Below, one piece after another: positions 6,601-8,163 of a stretch of 8,163 nucleotides of DNA; the first letter of the stretch is position 1; every line of letters begins with the position of its first letter. The DNA is from CP2-2F sp034436235 (lineage in GTDB: Bacteria; Chloroflexota; Anaerolineae; Aggregatilineales; UBA2796), in NCBI GenBank assembly GCA_034436235.1, contig DAOTWB010000208.1, forward strand, positions 1 to 8,163, read 5' to 3'. The position numbers and the translations under genes are program-made. The notes beneath the pieces are model-generated. The model had not been told where the DNA came from, searched no databases, and saw only the letters and a list, made by a program, of their open reading frames with translations.

Positions 6601-6957
6601 TCGCCCGATGACGGCGAAGTGCTGCTGACCGCGCAACACGACCGCGCTTTCCGTCCGCCAACTTTGAACGGCAAGCCGCCTGCTAAACCTGCTGAGATGG
6701 TCGTGATCAGCGTGCGCGATTTCGGCGGCGGCGTGCCGCTCGAAGAACAAGCGCGCGTCTTCAATCGCCTGTTCCGCGCAGATACGCCGCTCATCCCCGG
6801 CTTGGGCGATACCGGCGTCGGTCTTTCTATTGCGCGCGCGTTGGCTGAAGCGCATCAAGGCTATCTGTGGTTCGAATCTGAGCGCGGCAAGTCCAGCACG
6901 TTCACGTTAGCGCTGCCAGTGCAGCCGCTGAAGGCAGGCGAAGCTCATGCGCCGTGA
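3613..6957 (+). CDS. Membrane GAF/coiled-coil histidine-kinase-like protein lacking the phospho-His
   Basis: The 1114-residue protein has, in order: about seven hydrophobic membrane segments (roughly 13-35, 46-72, 82-104, 113-136, 152-174, 182-203, 213-234); a GAF-like domain (about 268-430); a long charged coiled coil rich in ER/ERDxL heptads (about 431-855); a HisKA-like helix pair (about 862-930); and a HATPase domain (about 970-1106). ATP-site motifs look complete: N-box with Asn992, G1 box DFGGG (1036-1040), F-box RVFNRLF, and G2 box GDTGVGLS (1065-1072). In the H-box MAQELRTPL (871-879), the phosphoacceptor His is Gln873 (codon CAA, 6229-6231). Canonical autophosphorylation is therefore not expected; it may be a pseudokinase, a phosphatase, or an ATP-driven scaffold. 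No response regulator is adjacent. GTG 3613 is the earliest possible start, with an in-frame TGA at 3607-3609 and GAGG at 3601-3604. The LysM gene overlaps its end by 11 bp. The signal sensed is unknown. Confidence 0.9.
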   Translation: MAPDLLTLFAEPSVALLYFMAMLLLSGAAFFMALGQRLRGTSERAAAVYAWAGLGVLAAWLALMGGALAVLLSGQPSAAIMPPLERAVKASVIACVGYAFLRAEVVPFWRNNRALDLLFAALLALLSAAYGYTAYIWFTTFDPQVAFNSTPFGSAWMLGSGALCALWTALLLLNMRRVPDAPLKLLFCLVILAGYAYTAYGILNGQIDGNEVGALRLAFLLAMPLLPVAIYRLVVRRMMQLVEERAAQATVSTLTNISTNLLDTTVDRESVTLLKAIGTMIEREAPEDLPRQIVIAATTLVKADVGALLVADDQEYADVLAAFDVVQQRAIAAMAFKLDEQPTLQEALMSRLQKSLSVDQNLNEMVDLYTRLDIQKIGPVYFQPLTREGDVVGVLVIALPYTQRNLRESERRLLESVAPAAARLLLISRTAQRTRLEAQRSAAQAVLADAESADQPISNTAAVRAEMQASLELARSQINELSALVRDLQIELDYERSRIAEIVADDPEGLSISQRIEKMASERRRLEAEREQLVQALQEAQTQLASASGSDDEMLRTLVRVLQQERDDLLAQKALLEQQLIEIRKGGNTAPAMLRDLLVRQSEERARLEAERDQLRAQLTDVEAQLRALGIEGGPSALITTLANLTDERSRYKAQAERAAQERDTLRAELQRVRDLIAAADEREAKIAALENELRRLAGDREALARQRDSLRQDREATQSEREQWEALRTRMVAEMSALQQDLEAAIHNYKRAAAERDKLKEEMAALLSERDKLAAGRAALQSERDQLLARVEGNREVLQQLGAEGIGTLKTMIDDLTEERSELEHQLLRAQSQIQRLREQLDDARRKLSAASQAPNIAAHAETLEVLLSMAQELRTPLGAITAYVDLLLNESVGLLGDLQRQFLLRVKSNSERLATLIEEFVRVVAIDSGQVKLHMAQLDLSEVIDDAITATQTQFLEKGITLRLNLPDSLPPISGDRSALQQVLVELLSNAYRASPDDGEVLLTAQHDRAFRPPTLNGKPPAKPAEMVVISVRDFGGGVPLEEQARVFNRLFRADTPLIPGLGDTGVGLSIARALAEAHQGYLWFESERGKSSTFTLALPVQPLKAGEAHAP

Positions 6958-8110
6958 CACAGGCAGCGAGCTGCTGGTCGCGCTAGTTGCCATCGGCATT
7001 TTAGCACTAGCGCTCGTCTTCGGCTTAGTGCTGACGCTCAGTCAGCGCGCTGACGCCGTCTTGACTCAAGCCGCGCAAGCCGATAGCGCCACGCCTGTTG
7101 CCTTGAGCGTCACACTGACTGACCTGCCGACTGTTACCGCTGCGCCTGCGACTGAGACGCCGCGCGCTACAGACAAGCCGTCAGGCACGCCGACACACAC
7201 TGCGACTGCCGGCGCCGCGCCGATTTTGACTGCCACAGTGACGCATACGTCCACGCCAGCGCCGACTGTCACGCATACGCTCACGATGACTTTCACAGCG
7301 ACACCTACGCTGACGCAAGCGCCAACTTTGACGCTGACCTTGACTCTGACGCGCACACGAACCGCAACGCACACGCCGACTTTGACCGTCACGCACACGC
7401 CAACTGCGACTGCCAGCGCGACGCCTACGCTGACGCCGACTTTGACTGCCACGTTCACGCGCACTTTCACGCCAAGCGCAACCTTCACGCCGTCTCTGAC
7501 GCCGACGCCGACGCTTTTCGTGCCGACAGTGCCGCCTGAGCTGCTCGCGCCGACTGCGACGCCGCTCAGCGCCGCTGCGCTCACCGAGCCGCCTTGCGTG
7601 CCGCGCCGCGACTGGACGCCTTACACAGTCCAAGCAGGCGAGACGCTCTTCAGCCTCGCGCGTCGCGCTCAGATCAGCCTTGCCGAGCTGGCGCGCGCCA
7701 ATTGCATCAGCGACCCATCGCGACTTGTGGTCGGCACAGTGATCTACGTGCCGCGTCCGCTCAGCGCGCCGACCGCTATGGCGCTGCTCGGCGTCAACAT
7801 CCGCAACTGCGACGATCCGCTGCGGCGCATAGTCAACATAGCGCCTGATGGCGCGCTGCGCGGCACATTCGCTATCATCGGCACAGCGCAACACGAGGAC
7901 TTTCAGTTCTACAAGATCGAAATTCGCGCCGATGGCAGCGACCTATGGCAGAACATCGTCACGCGCTCCACGCCTGTGGAAGGCGGTGTGTTGGCAACCT
8001 TCAACACGGCGCTCTTGCCGAGCGGCCTCTACTGGTTGCGCCTGACTGTGGTGGACAAGACGGGCAATTTTCCGCCGCCGTGCGAAGTGCGCGTGATCCT
8101 CGCGCCTTAA
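6947..8110 (+). CDS. Membrane-anchored Thr/Pro-rich LysM protein
   Basis: This 387-residue envelope protein starts with a basic tip and one hydrophobic anchor (about 9-31), with no lipobox. It continues as a Thr/Pro/Ala-rich low-complexity linker (about 46-207), then a LysM domain (226-269) beginning YTVQAGETLFSLARR and ending VGTVIYVP. It ends with a domain of about 105 residues (280-387) that looks like a beta-sandwich (GTFAIIGTA, FYKIEIR, LPSGLYWLRLTVVD). LysM domains bind N-acetylglucosamine-containing glycans such as peptidoglycan; the linker probably spans the wall and may be O-glycosylated. There are four cysteines: C217 and C253 around or in LysM, and C288 and C379 bracketing the last domain. 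Disulphides are plausible outside the cell. ATG 6947 overlaps the kinase-like gene by 11 bp, so translation is coupled. No enzymatic motif is visible; the ligand and the partnership with the sensor are inferred. Confidence 0.88.
   Translation: MRRDTGSELLVALVAIGILALALVFGLVLTLSQRADAVLTQAAQADSATPVALSVTLTDLPTVTAAPATETPRATDKPSGTPTHTATAGAAPILTATVTHTSTPAPTVTHTLTMTFTATPTLTQAPTLTLTLTLTRTRTATHTPTLTVTHTPTATASATPTLTPTLTATFTRTFTPSATFTPSLTPTPTLFVPTVPPELLAPTATPLSAAALTEPPCVPRRDWTPYTVQAGETLFSLARRAQISLAELARANCISDPSRLVVGTVIYVPRPLSAPTAMALLGVNIRNCDDPLRRIVNIAPDGALRGTFAIIGTAQHEDFQFYKIEIRADGSDLWQNIVTRSTPVEGGVLATFNTALLPSGLYWLRLTVVDKTGNFPPPCEVRVILAP
7082..7567 (+). repeat. Low-complexity ACN-rich tract encoding the Thr/Pro linker
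   Basis: This stretch inside the LysM gene is a degenerate array of ACG/ACT/CCG/GCG codons with a loose 6-nt period (Thr-X dipeptides: TPT, TLT, TAT, TRT). It has no exact unit, so it is a diverged low-complexity region and not a clean tandem repeat. Such tracts often vary in length between strains. Their complement is rich in Val codons and stays open on the minus strand without being a gene. Confidence 0.8.
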
Positions 8111-8163
8111 GCAGGCTCTGTATGGATGGTCACGCGCTGCACAAGCGGAATTTCGTTGCGAAT
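8107..8163 (-). CDS. C-terminal end of a convergent gene, possibly a cation diffusion facilitator
   Basis: On the minus strand the frame is open from the window edge to TAA at 8109-8107, giving 18 residues: IRNEIPLVQRV then TIHTEPA. Cation diffusion facilitator (CDF) metal exporters commonly finish with a cytoplasmic beta strand of the form VxxVTIHxEP, which this matches well, so a CDF-like zinc/iron/manganese exporter is the best guess. The evidence is only 18 residues, so this is tentative. Its stop codon overlaps the stop of the convergent LysM gene by 2 bp (TTAA), leaving no room for a terminator between them. Confidence 0.45.
   Translation of the reverse strand: MRNEIPLVQRVTIHTEPA

Noticed and set aside
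6214..6858. 214-residue minus-strand open frame opposite the kinase catalytic domains
   Set aside because: The plus strand here encodes clear HisKA and HATPase motifs. The opposite frame is Arg/Ala/Gln-rich with no recognisable fold, which is common in high-GC DNA.
6947..7040. Prepilin-like N-terminus on the LysM protein (ELLVALVAIGILALA resembles a pilin helix)
   Set aside because: The Glu falls at residue 8, so the cleavage Gly would have to be residue 3, which is Arg. With no Gly at -1 it is better read as a plain membrane anchor.
7066..7584. Long minus-strand open frame, very rich in Val
   Set aside because: It is the complement of the Thr/Pro low-complexity linker (ACN codons read backwards give NGT, GTN). 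It has no domain, no ribosome site and a biased composition that follows directly from the plus-strand gene.

Overview
The window is high-GC, densely packed bacterial DNA. It probably comes from a member of the Chloroflexota (Anaerolineae-like). The main reasons are protein style: a very long GAF/coiled-coil histidine-kinase-like protein, and a Thr/Pro-rich linker leading to a LysM domain and a C-terminal beta-sandwich-like domain. Strong use of gcg/cgc words and of TTG and GTG starts fits. This placement is an inference; no 16S or other marker gene is present.

Layout, left to right. (1) 1-1148: the end of a FecCD-type permease gene overlaps (ATGA) the gene for its ABC ATPase, giving the distal end of an iron-siderophore/haem/cobalamin-type importer operon. 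A 13-bp stem-loop spans the ATPase stop codon. (2) 1164-1236, minus strand: tRNA-His(GTG), convergent with the ATPase gene. (3) 1240-1496: a gene-free spacer with two dyad structures. (4) 1497-3479: two SDR enzymes in an operon, an Rmd-like GDP-4-keto-6-deoxy-mannose reductase and GDP-mannose 4,6-dehydratase (Gmd). Together they would convert GDP-mannose to GDP-D-rhamnose for cell-surface glycans. (5) 3480-3612: a spacer with an extended -10 promoter and an operator-like inverted repeat where the -35 element would lie. (6) 3613-8110: a 1114-residue membrane protein built like a sensor histidine kinase (about 7 TM segments, GAF-like domain, about 420-residue coiled coil, HisKA-like and HATPase domains). 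Its gene overlaps by 11 bp that of a membrane-anchored Thr/Pro-rich LysM protein. (7) 8107-8163, minus strand: the last 18 codons of a convergent gene, possibly a cation diffusion facilitator transporter, whose stop codon overlaps that of the LysM gene.

The most notable observation is that the kinase-like protein has a recognisable H-box and an apparently complete ATP-binding domain, but the phosphoacceptor histidine is replaced by glutamine (Gln873). It is coupled to a cell-wall-binding LysM protein. This suggests an envelope-sensing module that does not signal by canonical His autophosphorylation.
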